A DNA stretch of 64,000 nucleotides from Photobacterium aquae (GTDB lineage Bacteria; Pseudomonadota; Gammaproteobacteria; Enterobacterales; Vibrionaceae): contig NZ_LDOT01000024.1 in NCBI RefSeq assembly GCF_001029445.1, forward strand, positions 62,001 to 126,000. Direction: 5' to 3'. This document shows, one piece after another, positions 24,445 through 32,486 of this stretch; position 1 is the stretch's first letter; every line of letters starts with the position of its first letter. A program made the translations under genes and the position numbers. Under the pieces are notes generated by a model that saw only the letters and a program-made list of their open reading frames with translations, was not told where the DNA came from and did no database searches.

Positions 24445-25725
24445 TTACTCAGCGCCAGCGGCTTGATTTTCAGTGTTTTCGTAAATCAGCAAAGGCTCAG
24501 ACTCGCCCTTAATAACTGATTCATCGATAACAACCTTACTTACGCCTTCTGCCGAAGGAAGCTCGTACATAGTGTCGAGAAGCACGGCTTCAACAATCGA
24601 ACGCAGGCCACGGGCACCCGTCTTGCGCTCCATTGCCTTGCGGGCAATCGCAACCAATGCATCGTCACGGAACTCAAGCTCGACATTTTCCAGCTCAAGC
24701 AACGCACCGTACTGTTTGGTCAGGGCATTCTTTGGCTCGCGTAGGATCTGAACCAATGCGTCTTCGTCCAGCTCGCTCAGGATCGCCGCCACAGGCAGAC
24801 GACCGATGAACTCAGGGATCAGGCCGTATTTAACCAAATCTTCTGGCTCAACCTTCTCGAACAGATCGCTTAGCGTACGTGACTCGTCTTTCGAGCGAAC
24901 ATCGGCACCAAAGCCGATACCCGTACCCGTAGACACACGTTGCTCAACAACCTTGTCCAAACCGGCGAATGCACCACCACAGATGAACAAGATCTTCGAC
25001 GTATCAACCTGCAGGAATTCCTGCTGCGGATGCTTACGACCACCCTGCGGCGGCACCGATGCAACAGTACCTTCGATCAGCTTCAGCAATGCCTGCTGAA
25101 CACCTTCGCCCGATACGTCACGAGTAATCGATGGGTTGTCCGACTTGCGGGAAATCTTGTCAATTTCATCAATGTAAACAATGCCGCGCTCGGCCTTAGC
25201 TACGTCGTAATCGCATTTTTGCAAAAGCTTCTGGATGATGTTCTCAACATCTTCACCCACGTAACCCGCTTCAGTCAGCGTGGTTGCATCGGCCATGGTG
25301 AACGGAACATCCAGCATACGTGCCAAAGTTTCGGCAAGCAGCGTCTTACCACTACCGGTAGGACCGATCAGCAAGATATTACTCTTGCCCAGCTCAACAC
25401 CCTCACTGTTGGTATCGCCATTGCGCAGACGCTTGTAGTGGTTATAAACCGCGACTGCCAGAACCTTCTTCGCATGGTTCTGACCAATAACATACTCATC
25501 CAGGTTGGAACGAATTTCCTTAGGTGTCGGAAGTTCGCTGCCATCGCGCTTTGGCATCACTTCTTTTATTTCTTCGCGAATAATGTCATTGCACAAGTCA
25601 ACACATTCGTCACAAATATACACAGAAGGGCCTGCAATCAGCTTGCGAACTTCATGCTGACTTTTGCCGCAGAAAGAGCAGTACAGCAGTTTTCCACTAC
25701 CACTCTCTTTTCGCTTATCTGTCAT
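24445..25725 (-). CDS. clpX: ATP-dependent Clp protease ATP-binding subunit ClpX
   Basis: A 426-residue AAA+ unfoldase that feeds substrates to ClpP. It has the N-terminal zinc domain (CSFCGKSQHEV ... CDECVDLC), Walker A GPTGSGKTLLAETLA, Walker B IVYIDEIDKI, the pore-loop GYVGED and the TGTGIGFGADV loop that docks on ClpP. AAGAGG lies 7 bases before the ATG. The RpoS adaptor RssB is encoded 8 kb away in the same window. Confidence 0.97.
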   Translation of the reverse strand: MTDKRKESGSGKLLYCSFCGKSQHEVRKLIAGPSVYICDECVDLCNDIIREEIKEVMPKRDGSELPTPKEIRSNLDEYVIGQNHAKKVLAVAVYNHYKRLRNGDTNSEGVELGKSNILLIGPTGSGKTLLAETLARMLDVPFTMADATTLTEAGYVGEDVENIIQKLLQKCDYDVAKAERGIVYIDEIDKISRKSDNPSITRDVSGEGVQQALLKLIEGTVASVPPQGGRKHPQQEFLQVDTSKILFICGGAFAGLDKVVEQRVSTGTGIGFGADVRSKDESRTLSDLFEKVEPEDLVKYGLIPEFIGRLPVAAILSELDEDALVQILREPKNALTKQYGALLELENVELEFRDDALVAIARKAMERKTGARGLRSIVEAVLLDTMYELPSAEGVSKVVIDESVIKGESEPLLIYENTENQAAGAE

Positions 25726-25795
25726 TCGCTAACCTCTTCATGGGGATTCCCCCGTCATTGCCTTGTTTTGAGTGTATAACAACTAAAGCCGTTTT

Positions 25796-25840
25796 GCCCC
25801 GTTACCATGACAGCAAAACGAACCATCAGGTAAACGGGGC
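25796..25840 (-). other. Hairpin in the clpP-clpX intercistronic space
   Basis: GCCCCGTTTACC and GGTAACGGGGC arms (one bulge) enclose about 22 bases. There is no T-run, so it is more likely an RNA-processing or stability element, or a weak attenuator that sets the clpP to clpX ratio, than a full terminator. Confidence 0.5.
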
Positions 25841-25851
25841 AAATAGCTGTT

Positions 25852-26475
25852 TTAGCTGCGGTGGCTCAAAACAGCATCGACCAAGCCGTACTCAACAGCC
25901 TGCTCAGCCGACATAAAGTTATCACGATCAGTATCGCGCTCAAGCACTTCCAGCGGCTGGCCGGTGTGTTCGGCTAACAGGTTATTCAAACGCTGCTTGA
26001 TCGTCAAAATTTCCTGAGCATGGATCTGAATATCAGAAGCCTGGCCTTGGAAACCGCCTAGTGGCTGGTGAATCATAACGCGGGAGTTAGGCAGGCAGTA
26101 TCGCTTGCCTTTCGCGCCGCCAGCCAGTAGGAAAGCACCCATTGAACAGGCTTGGCCCATACAAACAGTGCTTACGTTCGGCTTGATAAACTGCATGGTG
26201 TCGTAAATTGACATACCCGCCGTTACCGAGCCACCTGGAGAGTTGATGTACAGGAAAATATCCTTGTCTGGATTTTCAGATTCAAGGAACAAAAGCTGTG
26301 CAACGACCAGGTTGGCCATATGATCTTCAACCTGACCGGTCAAGAAGATCACACGCTCTTTTAGCAGTCGGGAATAGATGTCGTAGGAACGTTCACCACG
26401 AGAAGTCTGCTCGACCACCATAGGAACCAGCGCATCCAAAATCGGCGACATAGCGTTTTTTTCTTGGTAGCTCAT
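25852..26475 (-). CDS. clpP: ATP-dependent Clp protease proteolytic subunit ClpP
   Basis: A 207-residue serine protease forming the tetradecameric chamber used by ClpX. The catalytic Ser is in GQACSMGAFLLAGG (about 111), His in SRVMIHQPLGG (about 136) and Asp in ERDTDRDNFM (about 185). The sequence MSYQEKNAMSPILDALVPMV suggests a short propeptide; ATG 26475 and an internal ATG 8 codons later both exist. It follows tig in the usual order. Confidence 0.97.
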   Translation of the reverse strand: MSYQEKNAMSPILDALVPMVVEQTSRGERSYDIYSRLLKERVIFLTGQVEDHMANLVVAQLLFLESENPDKDIFLYINSPGGSVTAGMSIYDTMQFIKPNVSTVCMGQACSMGAFLLAGGAKGKRYCLPNSRVMIHQPLGGFQGQASDIQIHAQEILTIKQRLNNLLAEHTGQPLEVLERDTDRDNFMSAEQAVEYGLVDAVLSHRS

Positions 26476-26529
26476 AACGTTATTTCCCTAAAATAAATGG
26501 CCCGAATGAAATTGCTCTCACACGGACCA

Positions 26530-26559
26530 TTGTTAGCAGAAGATTTAACGTAAAGTCAA
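26530..26559 (-). promoter_or_regulatory. Possible promoter between tig and clpP
   Basis: TTGACT (26559-26554) and TAACAA (26535-26530) on the minus strand are 18 bases apart. The -10 is weak. No clear terminator separates tig from clpP. Confidence 0.35.
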
Positions 26560-26582
26560 ATCTCTACAGCAATTTCAGCTAA

Positions 26583-27884
26583 TTAAGCAGCTGGCTGGTT
26601 CATTAGCTCGTTGAAGCTAACTTCTTTCTCAGAAACCTGAGCTTTTGCCAGTAGCGCATCAATTGCCTGCTCTTCCAGAGCAATGTTACGCATGTTGTTC
26701 ATCATCTGCTCGTTCTGCTCGTAGTAAGCAACAACTTCTGTTGGATCTTCGTATGCAGAAGCCATGTCAGCGATGATTGCTTTAACGCGCTCTTCGTCAA
26801 CTTTCAGCTCTTCAGACTTGATTACTTCACCAAGAAGAAGACCAACAACTACGCGACGCTTAGCCTGCTCTTCGAACAGTTCGCGAGGTAGCTCAGGAGT
26901 GTTCTGCATGTTGCCACCGAAACGCTGTGCAGCTTGCTGGCGAAGAACGTTGATTTCCTGATCGATAAGTGCAGCAGGAACAGCGATATCGTTCTGCTCA
27001 ACTAGGCCGTTAAGAACCTGATCTTTGATGCGAGCTTTAGTTGCTTGCTTCAGTTCACGTTCCATGTTCTTGCGAACTTCAGCTTTAAGCGCGTCAACAG
27101 AACCGTCTTCAACGCCGAACTTAGCAACGAACTCTTCAGTCAGTTCAGGTAGCTCTTGCGCTTCAACTTTGTGTAGTTTGATAGCGAAAGATGCTGCTTT
27201 ACCTTTTAGGTTTTCAGCATGGTATTCTTCTGGGAAAGTTACTTCTACAGTGAACTCTTCGCCAGCTTTCTTACCTACGATACCGTCTTCGAAACCTGGG
27301 ATCATACGGCCCTGGCCCATAGCTAGTGCGAAGCCTTCAGCTTTGCCGCCTTCGAACTCTTCGCCGTCGATAGAGCCAGTGAAGTCGATAGTTACACGGC
27401 TGCTTTCTGCTGCGGCTTCTTCAACTTCTTTCCAAGTTGCCTGCTGCTTGCGCAGAGTATCTAGCATCGCATCAACGTCTTCAGCTTTAACTTCTACAGC
27501 TGGTTTCTCAACAGCGATCTTGTCTAGGCCAGCTAGTACGATCTCTGGGAATACTTCGAAAGACGCTTTGAATACTAGGTCTTTGCCTTCTTCGATTTCA
27601 ACTGGAGTGAAAGTAGGTGCACCCGCTGGGTTGATCTTCTCTTTCACGATAGCTTCGATGAAGTGACGCTGCATTACTTCGCCCAGGATATCCTGACGAA
27701 CTGAAGCACCAAACATACGAGCAACCATTTTCATCGGTGCTTTACCAGGACGGAAACCATCGAAACGACGATTCTTAGCAATTTTCTTCAGCTCAGCATT
27801 CACAGCGTTTTCGATGTTAGCTGCTGGAACTGTGATAGTTAGATGGCGTTCTAGACCTTCAGTGGTTTCAACGGTAACTTGCAT
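26583..27884 (-). CDS. tig: Trigger factor (ribosome-bound chaperone, PPIase)
   Basis: A 433-residue three-domain chaperone: an N-terminal ribosome-binding domain with the GFRPGKAPMKMVARMFG signature (about residue 43), an FKBP-type PPIase domain at about 155-245 (VTIDFTGSIDGEEFEGG, MIPGFEDGIVGKKAGEEF), and a helical C-terminal cradle. E. coli Tig is 432 residues. It acts on nascent chains at the ribosome exit. Codon choice is strongly biased, as expected for a highly expressed gene. Confidence 0.97.
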   Translation of the reverse strand: MQVTVETTEGLERHLTITVPAANIENAVNAELKKIAKNRRFDGFRPGKAPMKMVARMFGASVRQDILGEVMQRHFIEAIVKEKINPAGAPTFTPVEIEEGKDLVFKASFEVFPEIVLAGLDKIAVEKPAVEVKAEDVDAMLDTLRKQQATWKEVEEAAAESSRVTIDFTGSIDGEEFEGGKAEGFALAMGQGRMIPGFEDGIVGKKAGEEFTVEVTFPEEYHAENLKGKAASFAIKLHKVEAQELPELTEEFVAKFGVEDGSVDALKAEVRKNMERELKQATKARIKDQVLNGLVEQNDIAVPAALIDQEINVLRQQAAQRFGGNMQNTPELPRELFEEQAKRRVVVGLLLGEVIKSEELKVDEERVKAIIADMASAYEDPTEVVAYYEQNEQMMNNMRNIALEEQAIDALLAKAQVSEKEVSFNELMNQPAA

Positions 27885-28324
27885 TATTTTAACCTCAAAA
27901 CTTACTCAGTGTTCTCTGAGTGATGTTGCCGATCAGCTTGGCTGACGGTGGCATCCTTTCGTGTTATGGCCGGCAACCACGCCAGTACCATAACGCCTTA
28001 ATTCTGATAATTCCCCTCATTGCAGCGTATGCAAAAGCGAGGCAAATTAAAAACGCGGTATTATAACGGTCGCATCCCGATTCGTCGAGACAAGAGCCTC
28101 CGCAATTCAACCTTTCACACAAGATAGGGGCAAAAATTCCATTTACAAGGGAAAAGTTTAAAAAAATCGCATCCCATTACGTTTTTTTGACCATGCGTTG
28201 ATTTATCCGATTCAATTGCCTTCCCATTGCTGTTTTTTACATCAGCCAATTAGCTCACCCTTCGCGACTGATCCAAGGCCACCGCCAGTCAGTAAGAAAA
28301 GAGATAATCAAAAGGGGGATAATA
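27885..28324. other. 440-bp intergenic region between divergent tig and the SDR gene
   Basis: It contains the tig promoter, with an exact TATAAT on the minus strand at 28065-28060 and TCGACG 17 bases upstream, and a GTTATGG / CCATAAC inverted repeat at 27962-27996 in the tig leader. The SDR side is AT-rich with GGGGG just before the start. A 94-codon frame from 28198 overlaps the SDR gene out of frame and is not credible. Confidence 0.45.
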
Positions 28325-29059
28325 ATGAAACACTTTATCGTCGGCGCCTCCGGCGGCATTGGGCTGGCGCTGGTCGGCAGGAGTATAGCGCACGGGAATC
28401 AGGTTACCGCCCTAACCCGGCAAGCCTCCCCCAAATTGCTCGAACTGCGCCAAAGCGCCCCACGGCAACTGGCCATTATTGAGGGGGATCTGCTGACGGA
28501 CACTGCTGAAACACAAAGTAAACTCAACGGCCTGTTTCGTCGTTTCGGGAAGCCGGACTGGACTATCAATGCCGCGGGCATACTTCACCATGGTCAATCA
28601 ATGCCAGAAAAAAAACTCGACGACGTCACTCCTGATTCTTTCCAGCGCAATCTAGAGGCTAACACCTACCTAAGTATCGCCCTCGCTCAGTACCTAGCCA
28701 CAGGCTACCAACGAGCTGACCCTTTCCGCTTCATCTGCCTGTCAGCATTGGTTGGCTCTATTAGTGATAATCGAACCGGTGGCTGGTACAGCTACCGTAT
28801 GAGCAAAGCGGCCCTCAATATGTTTGTCAAAACACTCAGCCATGAATGGCGGCGCCAATATCCCAACGCTATCGTAGCCGCTATTCACCCGGGAACAACC
28901 GCAACAGACCTCTCAGCCCCGTTTTGGGCAAATATCGCCGACGGGAAACTCTTCAGCCCATCGCTAACCGCAGAGCGGTTGCTTACCCTTATCGCCACTA
29001 TACCCAATACCGGCAGCGGGCAGTTTTTCCATTGGGATGGCACACAAATAAGCTGGTAG
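28325..29059 (+). CDS. Short-chain dehydrogenase/reductase (CsgA/C-factor-like)
   Basis: A 244-residue classical SDR. The NAD(P)-binding turn is IVGASGGIGLALVGRS, the NAG motif appears as WTINAAGILHH, and the active site is LSALVGSIS with YSYRMSKAALNMF (Y-x-x-x-K). The tail AIHPGTTATDLSAPF fits the C-factor-like subgroup. The substrate is unknown. The start has AGGGGG 6 bases upstream. It stands alone upstream of the convergent tRNA gene. Confidence 0.88.
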   Translation: MKHFIVGASGGIGLALVGRSIAHGNQVTALTRQASPKLLELRQSAPRQLAIIEGDLLTDTAETQSKLNGLFRRFGKPDWTINAAGILHHGQSMPEKKLDDVTPDSFQRNLEANTYLSIALAQYLATGYQRADPFRFICLSALVGSISDNRTGGWYSYRMSKAALNMFVKTLSHEWRRQYPNAIVAAIHPGTTATDLSAPFWANIADGKLFSPSLTAERLLTLIATIPNTGSGQFFHWDGTQISW

Positions 29060-29155
29060 CGCAACGCAGGCCGCGAACAACGACCATCTCCAAGCGTCAA
29101 CGCCACGAACTCAGACAATAGTCAGCAGAAAGGCAGAAAGGGAATTTCAGACATG

Positions 29156-29188
29156 AAAAAGCCCGCAGCAAGATACTTGCTGCGGGCT
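29156..29188 (-). terminator. Terminator of the tRNA-Arg gene
   Basis: A 13-bp perfect stem (AGCCCGCAGCAAG / CTTGCTGCGGGCT, loop ATA) is followed on the minus strand by TTTTTC. It lies 10 bases past the tRNA 3' end. Confidence 0.92.
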
Positions 29189-29197
29189 AGAATACGC

Positions 29198-29274
29198 TGG
29201 CGCGCCCTGCAGGATTCGAACCTGCGACCACATACTTAGAAGGTACGTGCTCTATCCAACTGAGCTAAGGGCGC
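29198..29274 (-). tRNA. tRNA-Arg, anticodon TCT
   Basis: A full 77-nt cloverleaf. The acceptor GCGCCCT pairs with AGGGCGC, discriminator is G and CCA is encoded. The D arm contains AGCTCAGTTGGATAGAGC, the anticodon loop is CTTCTAA with anticodon TCT (reads AGA/AGG), and the T arm is GCAGG-TTCGAAT-CCTGC. It is a single gene with its own promoter and terminator. Confidence 0.97.
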
Positions 29275-29310
29275 GTCATGGTGCCACCATTGTGCGGTGG
29301 TACGAGGGGA

Positions 29311-29338
29311 ATTATACGTAGCCGTCAGTGAACGTCAA
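29311..29338 (-). promoter_or_regulatory. Promoter of tRNA-Arg
   Basis: TTGACG (29338-29333) and an exact TATAAT (29316-29311) on the minus strand are 16 bases apart; a GC-rich stretch follows the -10. The leader also holds a GTGCCACC / GGTGGTAC inverted repeat at 29281-29303. Confidence 0.78.
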
Positions 29339-29486
29339 CGCCTTTTCCCCTATTTTCCGAGCATTTGCAATCAAACGTTCAAACATAAAGCAATCCGGGG
29401 GGAAATATCGCAAATTGACACCTTCATCACCAACCAACAAGATTAACAATACACCCAATAGTTTTATCAACTTTAACCAAAATACA

Positions 29487-29506
29487 AATAGCAAACGTTT
29501 GCGATG
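29487..29506. promoter_or_regulatory. PurR-type operator upstream of folD
   Basis: The perfect 12-base palindrome GCAAACGTTTGC (29491-29502) matches the core of the PurR box. It lies 134 bases before the folD start, in the 361-bp gap between the divergent tRNA-Arg promoter and folD. Formyl-tetrahydrofolate made by FolD is a purine precursor, which fits PurR control. Confidence 0.7.
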
Positions 29507-29635
29507 TGGATTTAGTCAAAAAACTCTGCGACAATATGCAGCGCCGTGACAGCACAGGCTAATCATCCTCTCTGCATGTGCATAGTCAAACCTGACAACT
29601 GATATCGCTCAGCAACCTCTGACGAAAGGAACACC

Positions 29636-30493
29636 ATGGCCGCTCAAATTATCGATGGTAAACTCATATCTCAAACTGTCCGCCAAGAAGTCGCAGCTCG
29701 CGTAAAAGCCCGAATCGAGGCGGGGCTACGCGCTCCTGGACTAGCGGTCATTCTGGTCGGCCAAGATCCTGCCTCCCAAATCTATGTTGCCAGCAAGCGC
29801 AAGGCCTGTGACGAAGTTGGCTTTGTGTCCCGCTCGTACGACCTGCCGGCCACGGCCACCGAAGCCGAACTGCTAGATCTCATAGATACTCTCAACAATG
29901 ACCAAAACGTTGACGGTATTTTGGTTCAGCTCCCACTACCGGCTGGCATCGACAGCACAAAAGTGCTCGAGCATATCGATCCAGAAAAGGATGTGGATGG
30001 TTTCCATCCTTTCAATGTCGGTCGTCTGTGCCAGCGTATTCCCAAGTTACGCTCCTGCACCCCGAAAGGTATTATGACCTTGCTTGAGCGTTACAATATC
30101 GAGGTTAGGGGCAAGCATGCCGTGATTGTCGGCGCATCCAATATCGTCGGCCGCCCTATGACACTGGAAATGCTGCTGGCAGGGGCGACCACAACAACCT
30201 GCCACCGCTTTACTCATGATCTAGAGAGTCACGTCCGCCAAGCCGATATTCTGGTCGTAGCCGTGGGCAAGCCCAATTTCATTCCTGGCGACTGGATCAA
30301 AGAAGGGGCCACCGTTATCGATGTCGGTATCAACCGGCTCGACAGCGGCAAATTAATCGGGGATGTTGAGTACGATCTAGCACAGCAAAAAGCCCGCCAT
30401 ATTACTCCGGTTCCTGGCGGTGTTGGGCCAATGACCGTGGCCACCCTGATCGAAAACACCCTCCACGCCTGCGAACTATTCCATAGCAAGTAA
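29636..30493 (+). CDS. folD: Bifunctional methylenetetrahydrofolate dehydrogenase/cyclohydrolase FolD
   Basis: A 285-residue enzyme that interconverts methylene-, methenyl- and formyl-tetrahydrofolate with NADP. The catalytic lysine is in YVASKRKACDEVGF (about residue 54-58), with VDGILVQLPLPAGID, the NADP-binding VIVGASNIVGRPM and the end TPVPGGVGPMTVATLI. AAAGGA precedes the ATG. The upstream PurR-type palindrome suggests purine-responsive control. Confidence 0.96.
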   Translation: MAAQIIDGKLISQTVRQEVAARVKARIEAGLRAPGLAVILVGQDPASQIYVASKRKACDEVGFVSRSYDLPATATEAELLDLIDTLNNDQNVDGILVQLPLPAGIDSTKVLEHIDPEKDVDGFHPFNVGRLCQRIPKLRSCTPKGIMTLLERYNIEVRGKHAVIVGASNIVGRPMTLEMLLAGATTTTCHRFTHDLESHVRQADILVVAVGKPNFIPGDWIKEGATVIDVGINRLDSGKLIGDVEYDLAQQKARHITPVPGGVGPMTVATLIENTLHACELFHSK

Positions 30494-30513
30494 ATCCGCA
30501 GTCACAGTAAATA

Positions 30514-30548
30514 ACAAAAAGTCCCTGTGTCATAAAACACAGGGACTT
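30514..30548 (-). terminator. Terminator after galU (also faces folD)
   Basis: A 12-bp perfect stem (AAGTCCCTGTGT / ACACAGGGACTT, loop CATAAA) with TTTTTGTTATTT on the minus strand and a weaker tail on the plus strand. It lies between two convergent genes. Confidence 0.9.
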
Positions 30549-30592
30549 CATTTATTCAGCTGGTGATTAAAAAAGTAAGGCTTACTGACTTT

Positions 30593-31495
30593 TTACTTTG
30601 CCAGCGATTTCAGGTAATCGGTAAACGCTTCGCCAAATTCATTATGACGCATGCCGTATTCGACAAACGCTTTCATATAGCCGATCTTCGAACCACAGTC
30701 ATGGCTTTTGCCTGACATATGAAATGCATTAACCTGCTGTTTTTCCATCAGCATATCAATCGCATCTGTCAGTTGGATCTCATCACCGGCACCAATTGGC
30801 GTACGCGACAACAACGGCCAAATATCCGCAGACAAAATATAACGACCGACAATGGCCAAGTTCGACGGCGCATCGTCCTGAGCCGGTTTCTCAACAACCT
30901 TGGTCATCGATACCGAACCACCAGGTAACAGATCCGCACCATTAACATCCGCGACACCATAGCTAGATACCTCGGACATCGGCACTGGCTCAACCATCAC
31001 CTGGCTCACACCATTCTCATTGAAAGCCTTTACCATCGCAGCCATATTCTCACGACGCAAGTCACTGGCCACATCATCAAGAATGACGTCTGGCAACACG
31101 ACGGCAAACGGCTCATCGCCAACCAGTGGGTGGGCACACAGCACAGCATGGCCTAGACCTTTGGCCTGACCTTGGCGCACATGCATAATCGTAACGTCAG
31201 GCGGGCAAATATTCTGCACCTCATCGAGTAGCTGACGCTTAACACGTTTCTCTAGCGTGGCTTCGAGTTCAAAAGAGGTATCGAAATGGTTTTCAATCGA
31301 ATTTTTTGATGAATGCGTCACCAAAATAATCTCTTTGATCCCAGCAGCAACACACTCACTCACTACATACTGAATCAGCGGTTTATCTACAATCGGCAGC
31401 ATCTCTTTTGGGATGGCCTTTGTCGCTGGCAACATACGAGTACCCAAGCCAGCAACTGGAATCACTGCCTTACGGACGGGGGAAGTATTCGACAT
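30593..31495 (-). CDS. galU: UTP-glucose-1-phosphate uridylyltransferase GalU
   Basis: A 300-residue nucleotidyltransferase that makes UDP-glucose for surface polysaccharides and osmoprotectants. The N-terminal AVIPVAGLGTRMLPATKAIP pyrophosphorylase motif, KEMLPIVDKPLIQYVV and VEKPAQDDAPS are diagnostic. The start at 31495 (MSNTSPVRK) is preferred, with GGATAAAG upstream; an ATG four codons earlier lacks a ribosome-binding site. It lies 48 bases after rfaH and may be co-transcribed with it. Confidence 0.95.
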   Translation of the reverse strand: MSNTSPVRKAVIPVAGLGTRMLPATKAIPKEMLPIVDKPLIQYVVSECVAAGIKEIILVTHSSKNSIENHFDTSFELEATLEKRVKRQLLDEVQNICPPDVTIMHVRQGQAKGLGHAVLCAHPLVGDEPFAVVLPDVILDDVASDLRRENMAAMVKAFNENGVSQVMVEPVPMSEVSSYGVADVNGADLLPGGSVSMTKVVEKPAQDDAPSNLAIVGRYILSADIWPLLSRTPIGAGDEIQLTDAIDMLMEKQQVNAFHMSGKSHDCGSKIGYMKAFVEYGMRHNEFGEAFTDYLKSLAK

Positions 31496-31543
31496 TTCTT
31501 TATCCATATTTAAACGTGGCTGGGCCAATATAACAAACGAGAA

Positions 31544-32041
31544 TTATTTTTTAATTAAATATTCGTTCTGGACACTCACTTTCACCTGCTTGCCCAGCAG
31601 ATTTATCAGCATGAATGAGCGCTTTTCGCCATCAGGTTCATGATAAATTGCCTCTATCCCTTTGAATTGCCCTTGAGCAAGTTTGAGGGTTTCACCAGGC
31701 TGAGGCAAATTAGACAATTTTGCCTGTTGTTCCGCGGAATCCTCATTAACCATTAGACTATAGATGAGGTCGGGGTCAACTCGCTGCGGTGTTTTGCCCT
31801 GCCGGATAAAATCAGCCACCCCGCGCGTTGAACGTACCGTTGTATAGCTGATCATTTCAGGATCAAAATAAACAAACATGTAGTTGGGGAACAGTGGTTC
31901 TTGCGATGAAACACGCTTACTACGTACAATTTTTTCAACGGTCACTTGCGGGTAATAACATTCAACACCCTGACGATCCAGATTGATGACAGCTCGTTCC
32001 TGCTCGCTGCGTTTACAATACAAAAGAAACCAATCTTTCAT
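31544..32041 (-). CDS. rfaH: Transcription antitermination factor RfaH
   Basis: A 165-residue NusG paralogue. The NGN domain starts MKDWFLLYCKRSEQERAVIN, with PLFPNYMFVYFD and STRGVADFIRQGKTPQRV, followed by a short linker and a C-terminal domain (GIEAIYHEPDGEKRSFMLIN). RfaH helps RNA polymerase transcribe long polysaccharide and pilus operons that carry ops elements. No convincing ops element is present in this window. AGGCGAG lies 3-4 bases before the ATG; a longer frame to 32080 is not supported. Confidence 0.92.
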   Translation of the reverse strand: MKDWFLLYCKRSEQERAVINLDRQGVECYYPQVTVEKIVRSKRVSSQEPLFPNYMFVYFDPEMISYTTVRSTRGVADFIRQGKTPQRVDPDLIYSLMVNEDSAEQQAKLSNLPQPGETLKLAQGQFKGIEAIYHEPDGEKRSFMLINLLGKQVKVSVQNEYLIKK

Positions 32042-32486
32042 CGTCTCGCCTACCCTAATGGCCACTTCATGATCAGGCAATTATATACAAAATTCTTTTG
32101 AATATGTGTCCACGAGCCCAAAATTATTGCCTGCCCCACGTTTTTTGCACGGCCGACATCACAGCTCGGTCAATTTCGGAAGTTAATGACAAGCGCCAAA
32201 TGTAACAATCATTAAAATATAAATTTCTCAGCATTACACTCCAACATTAACACCAAAAACAGAACAATACACCACAACAAAGCATAAAAACAGAATAACC
32301 ACACCAACAAGACTAGGAAAACTCATTTTTCATTTTTGAACAATAAACAAACAAATCTTTACTTTTCAACATCTTGTGAGTTTTAAATATTGTTCTTTAA
32401 ATGTAAAGATTTGCAGTTTAATTATTTGTCATTTATAAAAGACGCCACACAAGCAAACACAATACATCCAAATACAGAGAATAATT
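32042..32486. other. 445-bp AT-rich region between rfaH and the POT transporter gene
   Basis: It is very AT-rich from about 32200 to 32486, with many A and T tracts, as in a bent-DNA or H-NS-bound regulatory region. It must contain both divergent promoters. No open frame of note and no clear hairpin is seen. Confidence 0.45.

Noticed and set aside
29156..29338. tRNA-Arg as an integration site for a mobile element
   Set aside because: The gene is intact, the flanks are core genes with normal composition, and no partial tRNA copy or integrase is visible.
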